From CAXBYZ01 sp043826085 (GTDB lineage Bacteria; Patescibacteriota; Microgenomatia; UBA1400; CG1-02-47-37): 10,988 nucleotides of DNA. Where the stretch lies: the NCBI GenBank assembly GCA_043826085.1, contig JBDRQW010000086.1, positions 1-10,988 of the forward strand, read 5' to 3'. The notes under the pieces were generated by a model. That model ran no database searches. It was not told the DNA's origin and was given only the letters and a program-made list of their open reading frames with translations. Made by a program: the position numbers and the translations under genes. Position 1 is the stretch's first letter; each line of letters starts with the position of its first letter. This document shows, in pieces, positions 1 through 7,370 of the stretch.

Positions 1-1
1 T

Positions 2-1330
2 GACTTAACCCCCTTAGCAGTCCGCTTTCCTTCAGCTCTATTTGGTTCATTAACTGTTCTTCTTGTTTTTCTATTCGCCAAACAATTCTTTAAAAAACCA
101 ACAGTTCCCTTACTCTCTGCTTTATTTTTATGCCTATCTCCCTGGCATCTTCAACTTTCAAGAGCCGGCTTTGAAGCCAATTTGGGTTTATTTTTAGTCA
201 CCCTGGGTGCTTGGTTGTTTACCAAAGGTGCCAAAAAACCTCTTTGGCTGATTTTATCTGTTATTCCTTTAGGTTTGTCAATGTATGCTTATCACGCCAA
301 TCGGGTCTTAGTTCCTCTTTTAGGTTTAAGTTTTGGTCTCCTTTATCTAAAAAAATTACTAACCAATAAATCAAAATCATTAATAGCGATTTTTCTTTTT
401 ATTCTTATTTCACTTCCCTTATCCTTAAGACTAAATACTCCAGAAGTAAAACAACGCTTTTTAGAAACCAGTGCTTTTTCGGACTCTGCTTTAGTTATTG
501 AATCTAATCAATTAATTAGCCAGGATGGGGGAGGCCCAGTTTCTCGCTTAATTCATCATCGCTACTGGTTTTACACCAAAACTTTTCTTGATCACTATCT
601 TGATCACTTTAACTTTAACTATCTATTTATATCCGGAGACTCTAATCCTCGCCACTCCACTCAACTGGTTGGCAGTCTTTATTTAATTCAATTGCCATTA
701 TTAATCTTTGGGCTTTTTTCATTATTTAAAAATAAAAAATCAGAACTTATCCCCATTTTGGTTTGGATCATTCTAGCCCCAATTCCGGCCGCCTTAACCA
801 AAGCCACTCCCCACGCTCTTCGTAGCTTATTGCTACTCATTCCCTTAACCATTTTATGCGCTTACGGAGCAGTTCAATTAATTAAATCAAAACTTTTAAT
901 ATATATTTTCACTATAATTTTATTATTTGAATTTAGCCGTCATCAATATATTTATCATTTTAATTATCCCAAACTTCATCAATCCCAATGGCAATATGGC
1001 TACCAAGAGTTAATGGAGTATATTAACCAAAATAAAGATAAATACGACACTATCTATGTAACCCGCAAACTTGGTCGACCTTCAATTTATTATTGGTTTT
1101 ACTCTAAAACTAAACCGTCTTTAGTACAAATTGCCAATAATAAAGTTAATAAAGATCAAGGTGAATATCTTGAGTTTCAAAACATTAAGTTTGAGTTGCC
1201 AAAGATTAATACCTATAATTCAAACAGTTTAATTGTGGTTGCAAAAGATGATATCATTAATTTAACCAATCCTGTTAAAATAATTAAAGATTTAAATAAT
1301 GCAGAAATTTTCAAAATTTACGAAAACTAA
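2..1330 (+). CDS. GT39/PMT_2-like membrane glycosyltransferase, 5'-truncated by window edge (gene 1)
   Basis: A reading frame is open from base 2 to a TAA at 1328-1330 (442 visible residues). By alignment with genes 5 and 6 about 85 N-terminal residues lie upstream, including the first membrane helix and the catalytic DE loop. Visible residues 1-16 (DLTPLAVRFPSALFGS) match the segment after that loop in its paralogs. Residues 47-61 hold the family 'PWHLQLSR...EANL' motif (R54, E58). Then come QRFLETSAFSD (151-161), HHRY (185-188), GDSNPRHS (212-219), APIPAAL (259-265) and PHALRS (270-275), with many hydrophobic helices between them. The C-terminal 120 or so residues are a hydrophilic extracytoplasmic domain with the shared 'IYVTR...PSIYYWFY' motif (351-367). 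The closest relative here is gene 7, which shares the GDxNxRH motif. The family predicts transfer of sugar from a polyprenyl phosphate; donor and acceptor are unknown. A TTG at 182 falls mid-motif and is not the start. Confidence 0.9.
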   Translation, partial: DLTPLAVRFPSALFGSLTVLLVFLFAKQFFKKPTVPLLSALFLCLSPWHLQLSRAGFEANLGLFLVTLGAWLFTKGAKKPLWLILSVIPLGLSMYAYHANRVLVPLLGLSFGLLYLKKLLTNKSKSLIAIFLFILISLPLSLRLNTPEVKQRFLETSAFSDSALVIESNQLISQDGGGPVSRLIHHRYWFYTKTFLDHYLDHFNFNYLFISGDSNPRHSTQLVGSLYLIQLPLLIFGLFSLFKNKKSELIPILVWIILAPIPAALTKATPHALRSLLLLIPLTILCAYGAVQLIKSKLLIYIFTIILLFEFSRHQYIYHFNYPKLHQSQWQYGYQELMEYINQNKDKYDTIYVTRKLGRPSIYYWFYSKTKPSLVQIANNKVNKDQGEYLEFQNIKFELPKINTYNSNSLIVVAKDDIINLTNPVKIIKDLNNAEIFKIYEN

Positions 1331-2720
1331 ATCAAAACAAAAACTGCTATTTTCAATTGTCTTTATTTTAGCGATTTTAGTTAGATTTTGGAAGATAGAG
1401 TACCTGCCATATCAATCAGATTGGGACGAATACGCCTATATCTTTGCCGGTCAAAGCTTGATTGAAATCGGAATCCCTACTTCAGTGACTTGTTTTTATT
1501 CGGACTATGATATTAAAATCATAAAAAATATAAAAGCTACCCTCCCGAGTTTAGTTAGCCATAACAGTGAAGAATCCTATGATTTCGTTCAACCCTGGTT
1601 TGATCATACGCCACTTTTACCATTAATCGTAGGTAGCTGGGTTAAACTTTTTGGTTACAATTTTCCAAGTCACATTCCATCATTAATTTATCGCTTACCA
1701 ATGTTAGCCTTATCAGCCGTTACTCTTTACTTAATCTTTCTCATCTCAAAACATTTTTTTAAGTTTAATGGTGGTATTTTTAGTCTAATTTTATTTGGCT
1801 TTTCCCCTTCATTAATTATTATTCAAAGAATGGTTGTTAGTGAAAATCTATTTATTCCATTTTTACTCATCACTCTTTACCTAGCCTTAAAAAATAAACC
1901 ATTATTTTTTCAAATACTATTTACTATTTTAGCTGGTTTATCAAAAATTACCGGTTTAATTACTATTCCCATTGTTGGTTTTTATTACTTACTGAAAAAA
2001 GAATACAAAAAAACCGCCATTTATGCAATAAACAGTTTAATTTTATTTATGATTATCTATGGATTATACGGCTATTCAATAGATTGGCCTCAATTTATTC
2101 AAATATTAAAAACTCAATCTTTTAAGTTACTTGGTTGGACCAATCCCACATATTTATTATCTTACCCAAGTTTTCATAGGATTCTTCTTATGGATATGAG
2201 TTACTACTTAATATTGATATTAGGTCTAGTCTCTATTTTTATAAAATCAAGAAAGTTAATTATCAATTATTTTCTAACTTGTGCTATTTTTGGTTCAATT
2301 GTTTTAGTTTGGATTACTAGTACTGAAAATGCCGCCCTAGGTTGGTATAAACTACCACTTTTTACCTTTTTAAGCATTTCAGCCGGTCGAATGATTAAAA
2401 ACAGTTTTAATTATCCATTAATTCTATTACTTACTATGACTATTATTAATAACTACGGTTTAATTCGTTATCAAGAGCATCCTTATCCGGAATTTTGGCC
2501 CTTTAGATTATTTATTGTTTTAATTTTTGGAACCATTTTTATTTTTAGTCTAATCCCCAATATTAAAAATCGTTTCAGGTGTCTGTTAATTAATATTCTA
2601 TTGGCGATATATATTTTAACTTCTATCTATGTTATTGATAATTATTACATCTCAACATGTGAAAATATAGTTAAATGCCCTATGCCCTTAATGACTTTAA
2701 AGCAATTAATCAAGCCATAA
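1299..2720 (+). CDS. GT39/PMT_2-like membrane glycosyltransferase, tandem paralog A (gene 2)
   Basis: 473 residues with about a dozen hydrophobic segments. A short basic N-terminus (residues 1-16) is followed by the first helix and an extracytoplasmic loop with QSDWDEYAY (D41, D43, E44), the expected catalytic acidic site of GT-C enzymes. PWFDHTPLLPL follows at 99-109 (D102, H103). This is the position of the EKPPL motif of ArnT and the DHPPL motif of many PMT_2 proteins, but the first Pro is Thr104 here. R177 and E182 in 'QRMVVSENL' match the family SR...E pair. GLSKITGL (213-220) and GWYKLP (348-353) are also conserved with gene 3. It lacks the large C-terminal domain of genes 1, 5, 6 and 7 and ends with a short tail with C454 and C460. 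The ATG at 1299 overlaps gene 1 by 32 bases. The N-terminus aligns with that of gene 3, which supports this start. No Shine-Dalgarno is seen, and translational coupling to gene 1 is likely. Confidence 0.92.
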   Translation: MQKFSKFTKTKSKQKLLFSIVFILAILVRFWKIEYLPYQSDWDEYAYIFAGQSLIEIGIPTSVTCFYSDYDIKIIKNIKATLPSLVSHNSEESYDFVQPWFDHTPLLPLIVGSWVKLFGYNFPSHIPSLIYRLPMLALSAVTLYLIFLISKHFFKFNGGIFSLILFGFSPSLIIIQRMVVSENLFIPFLLITLYLALKNKPLFFQILFTILAGLSKITGLITIPIVGFYYLLKKEYKKTAIYAINSLILFMIIYGLYGYSIDWPQFIQILKTQSFKLLGWTNPTYLLSYPSFHRILLMDMSYYLILILGLVSIFIKSRKLIINYFLTCAIFGSIVLVWITSTENAALGWYKLPLFTFLSISAGRMIKNSFNYPLILLLTMTIINNYGLIRYQEHPYPEFWPFRLFIVLIFGTIFIFSLIPNIKNRFRCLLINILLAIYILTSIYVIDNYYISTCENIVKCPMPLMTLKQLIKP

Positions 2721-2723
2721 TCA

Positions 2724-4148
2724 ATGATGAAAAAACTTACCATTTTTAGTAAAACCACCTTTTTTAAAAATCTTGTATTTTCAATAATATTTGTTTTAGC
2801 GATTTTAATTAGATTTTGGAAAATTGAATATTTGCCTTATCAGTCGGATTGGGATGAATATGCCTATATTTTTGCCGGTCAAAGCTTGATTGAAACCGGT
2901 GAACCGGTTTCTGTCTCAGGTTTTACCTCCGATTATCCAGGATCTGTTATAAACTTTGCTGATTTACCTGACCTCTCAAATTTTAATATCAAGGGAGCAT
3001 ATATTCTCGTTCAACCTTGGTTTGATCATCCGCCACTTTTACCATTAATCGTGGGGGGTTGGGTTAAACTCTTTGGTTATAACTTTCCCAGCCATGTGCC
3101 TTCGCTTATATACCGCCTACCAATGCTTTTATTTTCTACAGCCACCTTATATTTAGTTTTTTTAATTACTAAAAAACTATTTGGATATTTTTCAGCCCTT
3201 TTCAGCTTGATTTTAATTGGTTTTACTCCTTCAATAGTTATTATTCAACGAATGGTTGTTGGCGAAAATCTCTATATTCCTTTTATTTTACTTTCCATTT
3301 ATCTGGTCTTAACTCAAAATAAAATAATTAAACCGATTTTTTTCTCCATCTTATCCGGTTTATCAAAAATCACCGGTTTATTGGTGATCCCCCTCATAAC
3401 TTATTATTTACTTTTGAAAAAAGAATATAAAAAAGCTATTGTTTATTTTATTTTAAGCTTAGGTTTATTCGCTTTAATTTATAGTATTTATGGATATCTA
3501 TTAAGCTGGCCTCAATTTATCAAAATGCTTGATGTTCAGTCATACCGGCCAATCGGTTGGTTAAACCCCGCTTTTATTTTTTCCAATCCCGGTTTTCATA
3601 ACAAAGTTATCCTTGATGCCGGCTACTATCTAATTTTATTTTTAGGCTTAACTGCCTTATTTATTCCAAGTTCAAATAAAACTCATCACTCTTTCGTTAG
3701 ATTTCTTATTTTTGCTCCTTTTCTTTTAATTTGGGCCAGCAGTCCGGAAACCGCTAACCTAGGTTGGTATAAAATACCTTTTTTTACCCTATTAACTATT
3801 TCCGCTGGAAAAATAATCAAAAAGAATATTAACTATCCTTTATTAATTTTAGTAGCCATGACTGTTTTAAATAATTGTGGCTTGGTTAGAGATGCTCTCC
3901 ATCCTTATGTCAAACCTATCTATGTTAGGCTGGTTTTATTATTTGTTTTTGGATTTTTATTTATATTCACTCTATTTCCCAAACCTAAAATTAATCTTAA
4001 AAAAACAATCTTAACCATCCTACTAGTCGGCTACATTTTATCTTCTTTTTATGCAATTGATCATTATTATGAAACCATTTGCCAGCACAAGATTTGCCCT
4101 TTGCCGATTTTAACTTTCAAACAAGTAGTTAATTCTGCTTTAAACTAA
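2724..4148 (+). CDS. GT39/PMT_2-like membrane glycosyltransferase, tandem paralog B (gene 3)
   Basis: 474 residues, the nearest paralog of gene 2; by eye well over half the residues are identical. The segment RFWKIEYLPYQSDWDEYAYI continues identically to a total of 28 residues (30-57). Key sites are D42, D44 and E45 in the first extracytoplasmic loop, PWFDHPPLLPL at 98-108 with canonical DHPPL (D101, H102), R176 and E181, GLSKITGL (212-219) and GWYKIP (347-352). The extracytoplasmic tail has C453 and C458, close to the Cys pair of gene 2, so a disulfide is possible. The two differ most in the stretch between the two acidic motifs (about residues 60-94), where acceptor or donor choice could differ; that is inference. 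The start is ATG at 2724 or the adjacent ATG at 2727, 3 bases after the gene 2 stop, with no Shine-Dalgarno. It ends 20 bases inside the convergent gene 4. Confidence 0.93.
   Translation: MMKKLTIFSKTTFFKNLVFSIIFVLAILIRFWKIEYLPYQSDWDEYAYIFAGQSLIETGEPVSVSGFTSDYPGSVINFADLPDLSNFNIKGAYILVQPWFDHPPLLPLIVGGWVKLFGYNFPSHVPSLIYRLPMLLFSTATLYLVFLITKKLFGYFSALFSLILIGFTPSIVIIQRMVVGENLYIPFILLSIYLVLTQNKIIKPIFFSILSGLSKITGLLVIPLITYYLLLKKEYKKAIVYFILSLGLFALIYSIYGYLLSWPQFIKMLDVQSYRPIGWLNPAFIFSNPGFHNKVILDAGYYLILFLGLTALFIPSSNKTHHSFVRFLIFAPFLLIWASSPETANLGWYKIPFFTLLTISAGKIIKKNINYPLLILVAMTVLNNCGLVRDALHPYVKPIYVRLVLLFVFGFLFIFTLFPKPKINLKKTILTILLVGYILSSFYAIDHYYETICQHKICPLPILTFKQVVNSALN
2892..2911. repeat. Short inverted repeat in gene 3 (9-base arms)
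   Basis: GAAACCGGT (2892-2900) and ACCGGTTTC (2903-2911) are exact reverse complements with a 2-base spacer. It lies exactly where gene 3 starts to diverge from gene 2, just after the 25-base identical block. At this size chance is plausible. Confidence 0.5.
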
Positions 4149-5628
4149 CTTCCCAAACCCATAACTCCTCGGTTATCTTAGTTTTTTGAAACACTTTTTT
4201 AATCTTTATACTATCAAGCCAATTTTCCAAAGGATACTGATGTTTATTATCCGGAAGGTTAACAACTAAAAAGACCTTTTCAGGGGATTTTTCTAAAACG
4301 GGAAACAGGCTTAATAAATCTAACTTTTCTTTTATATAACTCACCTCACCGGGTTTATAACTAAATTCTACCGGTAGTTGTTTTTCTTGAAATCCCTGCC
4401 AAAAAAATAAATACTGCCAAGCATAATCATAAATAGCGGGAGCGTAAGTATAAACAGAAAAAGAATTACTATTAGATTGGCTATAAATATATTTTACAAC
4501 TTTTAATTTATTTTTATAAAAGACTCGCCCTTTTTGATAAGTTTCTCTTGATTCAGTGTAAAACCTATGTAAACCTAATATTGGAGTAAGAAGTAGTAAG
4601 CTGAAAAACATGATTTTGATAGTTTTGGGCGAATTTTTAATTATTTGAGCCACTATTAAAACCGCGACTGGAAACAAACCGGATACATACCAAGGATTAT
4701 AATGTAATCTCGTAAAACCGATAATCGGAATTAGTAAAAATAAACTAAATTCAAACCAGTATTTAAAATTAATCTTTTTAACTATCATCCAGATCAACCC
4801 GAAACTAACTAAAGATACTTCAATTATCTTGATATTTGTTTCAGGCAAGCTGGCCAGAACCAACTCACTCCAAACTTGGTTAATAATATAGCCGATTTTA
4901 CTTAACGACAAACTGTTTTTCTCTCCATATTTTAAATATTCCATCACTGCCTTTACTTCCATAAAATTATGTTTTATTTCAAACAAAATTTGAGGTAAAA
5001 ATACTAGCCCAAAACCAAGCACACCAAAGGTTATTTGCTTAAGATTTAATTTAACTTTATTTTTAATTAGGATTAATAAAACAGCTGGTATTAGAAAAAT
5101 GGCTAAAGCCGATGAAAAATGAAAACCTAAACTTAAAAAAACTCCCAACCAAAACATTTGTTTAATTGATGTTGTTTTATTTTTTAATACAGGTAACAAA
5201 TTAATCAATATTAACCAAGTAACTAAAGGCATCGGAAAAGAATTAGATGAGCCCGTAGCTAGTGTTGTCCAAGCCGGCGTAGTAGCCAGAATAATTGCTT
5301 CCCAAAAACCAAAATATTTAAAAGCCAGCCATACTTGAATAATCACTAAAATAAACATAGTCCAAGTTTGTGATAAAGGATGACCACTTGTTAGCCAGGC
5401 CAGTGGAACCAGTAAATAATAATATAAAGCTCCAAAAAATAATCCCGGAATACTTGTCCATGGGCCAATAAATCGAAGCTGACCCGTTTTAATCATATGA
5501 ATAACCGCTAGAGCATCCCGACCATGATCAAAATCAAAAGCAACTGCTTGTTCATACAAATAAGGAATTTTAAAAATAATTGCTATTCCTAAAATAAATA
5601 TAATTAGCCAAATTTGTTTTTTATTCAT
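4129..5628 (-). CDS. Atypical GT-C (GT39-like) membrane glycosyltransferase with DxDxxRD loop (gene 4)
   Basis: 499 residues: a first helix at 6-20, about ten further hydrophobic segments, and a hydrophilic C-terminal domain from about residue 358. In the first extracytoplasmic loop the usual DE is replaced by DFDHGRD (D32, D34, R37, D38), followed by FIGPWTSIPGLFFG (53-66). The second family site, SR...E, is replaced by GSSNSF (126-131). LFEIKHNF (215-222) and LHYNPWY (308-314) are further landmarks. I recognise this as a distinct GT39-like branch, but I cannot name donor or product. The C-terminal domain carries 'VYTYAPAIYDYAWQYLF' (392-408), resembling the 'IYVT...P.IY..FY' motif of genes 1, 5, 6 and 7. 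It is probably co-transcribed after gene 5 (13-base gap). The ATG at 5626-5628 has no Shine-Dalgarno. Its 3' end overlaps gene 3 tail-to-tail by 20 bases. Confidence 0.9.
   Translation of the reverse strand: MNKKQIWLIIFILGIAIIFKIPYLYEQAVAFDFDHGRDALAVIHMIKTGQLRFIGPWTSIPGLFFGALYYYLLVPLAWLTSGHPLSQTWTMFILVIIQVWLAFKYFGFWEAIILATTPAWTTLATGSSNSFPMPLVTWLILINLLPVLKNKTTSIKQMFWLGVFLSLGFHFSSALAIFLIPAVLLILIKNKVKLNLKQITFGVLGFGLVFLPQILFEIKHNFMEVKAVMEYLKYGEKNSLSLSKIGYIINQVWSELVLASLPETNIKIIEVSLVSFGLIWMIVKKINFKYWFEFSLFLLIPIIGFTRLHYNPWYVSGLFPVAVLIVAQIIKNSPKTIKIMFFSLLLLTPILGLHRFYTESRETYQKGRVFYKNKLKVVKYIYSQSNSNSFSVYTYAPAIYDYAWQYLFFWQGFQEKQLPVEFSYKPGEVSYIKEKLDLLSLFPVLEKSPEKVFLVVNLPDNKHQYPLENWLDSIKIKKVFQKTKITEELWVWEVSLKQN
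4142..4187 (+). terminator. Weak candidate terminator after genes 1-3
   Basis: AAACTAA (4142-4148, containing the gene 3 stop) can pair with TTAGTTT (4178-4184). Inside it ATAAC (4161-4165) can pair with GTTAT (4172-4176) around a 6-base loop. A run of six T follows the outer arm (4182-4187). The stem is interrupted by an unpaired 12-base stretch on one side and is AT-rich, so it would be weak. It lies within the 3' end of gene 4 on the other strand, because no spacer exists between the convergent genes. Confidence 0.2.
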
Positions 5629-5641
5629 AAAAGTCTACTAA

Positions 5642-7333
5642 CTAAAAGCATAATGTTTCAAACTCTCCTTTATTTTTTAATTGCCAGCGGATCAAGTCGA
5701 CATCATAAATTTTTACTTGAGGGTGAACCTTTGAAAAATTATAAATTGTTGTTGTCGGGGGATACTGGTTGTCGGGCTTAGAAAGGTACAGAACTTTTAA
5801 GTTATTTTCGCAAATAAAGTTAGTTACTTCTTTAGTGCCAAACTCAAACTTACCCAATTTAATCGGATGCGTAAAGCCACTTGGTTCAAGCTCAGGTCTA
5901 ACCACATTTTCTTGATACCAAAGTGGATCAAGTTTCAAGTAAAAGGTTATAAATATATGTGGATCTGGAGCCACTTCTCTAAAGTAAATTAAATCATAGT
6001 CTTGATGTTTATCTTGAAGCAACTTAGCCACTTGCTGGGACATTTGATAAGAAGCATTATCAAATTGATATGGATAGATAAACCAGTAGTGAATAAAATA
6101 TCTTGTCATTGAAAATAAAGCAAAAGCTAAGCCAAATACTAAGACAATCACTCTTATTTTAACCTTATTCAACAATTGATAACTTGTATACAGGCCTTGG
6201 GCAATAAAAATTGATATCAAAGGAATCAATGCACTTCCCCGAACAATTTGTGGTTCTCCAGCTAGTGCTGACGGGATCGGTGCCAATAAAAAAGCCAACA
6301 CCACCAATCGGCTACCAATATCTTTTCTCTTTAAAAAGACAGCCAAACCATATAAATAAAAAGGCATTAAGAATATAAAATACTCCCCAAAGTCGGGTAC
6401 ACTTAAATAAGTTGAAGTATCTCCATCGATAAATAAAAAAGTCGGTAAAATAAACCTAGTGTAATTATCAATAAACCTAAACATCCAAACTTGAGGTTTA
6501 TGAAAAATAAGTCGACATAACTTGGGAAGTTTGGTCGGATTCACCAAATGACAAAAAGCCATATCTTCATTTATTTCTGCGGCTACTCCAGGATCAGTAA
6601 ATATCGATACTTGAAGAAACCTAGCCCTACCGGAAAAATTAACTAAGTTGGGAATAAGTGGCAAAATCACTATAAAAATAGTTAACAATGTTGTCAAAAT
6701 CATCGATTTGTATTTTTTTAATTTAAAAACTGATAAAGCCATTATTCCCCCCAAAAGAACCAATATTAATCGATAAGCTACATAGCTATAAAAAGTTAAA
6801 CCAAAAAATACTCCAGCTATCACTGCCCACTTTTTTCTTTGAGATTTAAGCGATTTGATCATAGTCAACAAACCGAAAGTAAAAAATGTCAAGCCTAAAT
6901 TTGCTTCAAGAGCTGAGCGAGACAAATGAATTGGCCAAGGATTAATAGACACCATCAAAGCCGCTAACAAACTAATAGATTTATTCTTAAATAAAGTTTG
7001 TGCTATCAAATAAACACCAATGATTATTAATACTCCGGCAATAACAGAAGGAATCTTAATTGAGATAGGATTTAAATCAAAAAGAGATACAAAGGGAACT
7101 GTGGCATATATATAGGCTGGTAGTTTATGATCTCCAAAAGCTTGAAAGGATAAAGGCAACCGTCGCCCCCATTCATCTTTGCCGGTTTTCAAAATAGAAT
7201 AAGCATTATAACCAATACTCATCTCATCAGTGGTCAATCTTGCCGGTGATCTAGAAAGAAAAGCAACCCTTAAAATCAATCCCAACAATATAATAATCAG
7301 CAAAACCACCCTAGTCGGTATCTTCTTTAACAT
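5642..7333 (-). CDS. GT39/PMT_2-like membrane glycosyltransferase (gene 5)
   Basis: 563 residues from the ATG at 7331-7333. An in-frame TTG nine bases upstream is possible but less likely. First helix at 9-26; catalytic loop 'TTDEMSIGYNAYSILKTGKD' (D36, E37, second DE at 53-54); GDHK at 67-70 followed by LPAYIY; NPWPIHLSR...EANL (R139, E143). RFLQVSIFTD (238-247) is a subtype marker also seen in genes 1 and 6. C261 and C273 in the next loop could pair. APIPSAL (351-357) is present, but the usual PHxxR is PQIVR (361-365). The C-terminal 145 or so residues form a hydrophilic extracytoplasmic domain with DLIYFREVAPDPHIFITFY (447-465). The polytopic GT-C fold predicts use of a polyprenyl-linked sugar. 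It is the first gene of the leftward run, has a candidate promoter directly upstream, ends with TAG, and gene 4 follows after 13 bases. Confidence 0.93.
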   Translation of the reverse strand: MLKKIPTRVVLLIIILLGLILRVAFLSRSPARLTTDEMSIGYNAYSILKTGKDEWGRRLPLSFQAFGDHKLPAYIYATVPFVSLFDLNPISIKIPSVIAGVLIIIGVYLIAQTLFKNKSISLLAALMVSINPWPIHLSRSALEANLGLTFFTFGLLTMIKSLKSQRKKWAVIAGVFFGLTFYSYVAYRLILVLLGGIMALSVFKLKKYKSMILTTLLTIFIVILPLIPNLVNFSGRARFLQVSIFTDPGVAAEINEDMAFCHLVNPTKLPKLCRLIFHKPQVWMFRFIDNYTRFILPTFLFIDGDTSTYLSVPDFGEYFIFLMPFYLYGLAVFLKRKDIGSRLVVLAFLLAPIPSALAGEPQIVRGSALIPLISIFIAQGLYTSYQLLNKVKIRVIVLVFGLAFALFSMTRYFIHYWFIYPYQFDNASYQMSQQVAKLLQDKHQDYDLIYFREVAPDPHIFITFYLKLDPLWYQENVVRPELEPSGFTHPIKLGKFEFGTKEVTNFICENNLKVLYLSKPDNQYPPTTTIYNFSKVHPQVKIYDVDLIRWQLKNKGEFETLCF

Positions 7334-7356
7334 TAATGACAATTATAAACTATGAT
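7327..7356 (+). promoter_or_regulatory. Candidate sigma70-type promoter for genes 6-7-8
   Basis: TTAACA at 7327-7332 matches TTGACA at 5 of 6 positions, and TATGAT at 7351-7356 matches TATAAT at 5 of 6. They are separated by 18 bases. Transcription would begin near 7363, leaving a leader of only about 7 bases before ATG 7371 and no room for a normal Shine-Dalgarno. The -35 box lies over the first codons of divergent gene 5. This is a match by eye; AT-rich DNA gives such matches by chance. Confidence 0.45.
7342..7347 (-). promoter_or_regulatory. Candidate -10 box for genes 5-4, leaderless geometry
   Basis: On the minus strand these bases read TATAAT, a perfect -10 hexamer, ending 8 bases before the ATG of gene 5 (7331-7333). 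A start of transcription about 7 bases downstream would fall on or next to the ATG, giving a leaderless or near-leaderless mRNA. No convincing -35 box is visible 15-19 bases upstream. It lies within the spacer of the opposing promoter, so the two could interfere or be co-regulated. Confidence 0.4.
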
Positions 7357-7370
7357 AAGATTAATTGCTT

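Larger units (their letters stand above)
1299..4148 (+). repeat. Tandem gene duplication (genes 2 and 3)
   Basis: Two adjacent genes of 473 and 474 codons share order, length and motifs. DNA-level identity survives in blocks: 25 identical bases at 1443-1467 and 2871-2895 (catalytic-loop region), and 22 identical bases at 1609-1630 and 3031-3052 (DH(T/P)PL region). Between these blocks the sequence has diverged strongly, including a net difference of two codons. This supports tandem duplication followed by uneven divergence, or by later gene conversion of the conserved blocks. Confidence 0.85.

Noticed and set aside
182..184. TTG at 182 as the start of gene 1
   Set aside because: It falls inside the conserved 'SR...EANLG' motif, and the frame is open and homologous to the paralogs all the way back to base 2.
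587..610. Two near-identical 12-base units in gene 1 (encoding LDHY and LDHF)
   Set aside because: The aligned segment of gene 7 has the same length, so this is not an insertion or expansion; it is more likely local coincidence.
1305..1319. AAATTTT-C-AAAATTT inverted repeat in the gene 1/2 overlap
   Set aside because: It is A/T apart from its central base and short; such dyads are expected by chance at this base composition.
7334..7370. TTG starts at 7342 (-) for gene 5 and 7365 (+) for gene 6
   Set aside because: Each lies a few codons before an ATG, adds only two or three residues, and would fall on or beside the candidate promoter boxes.
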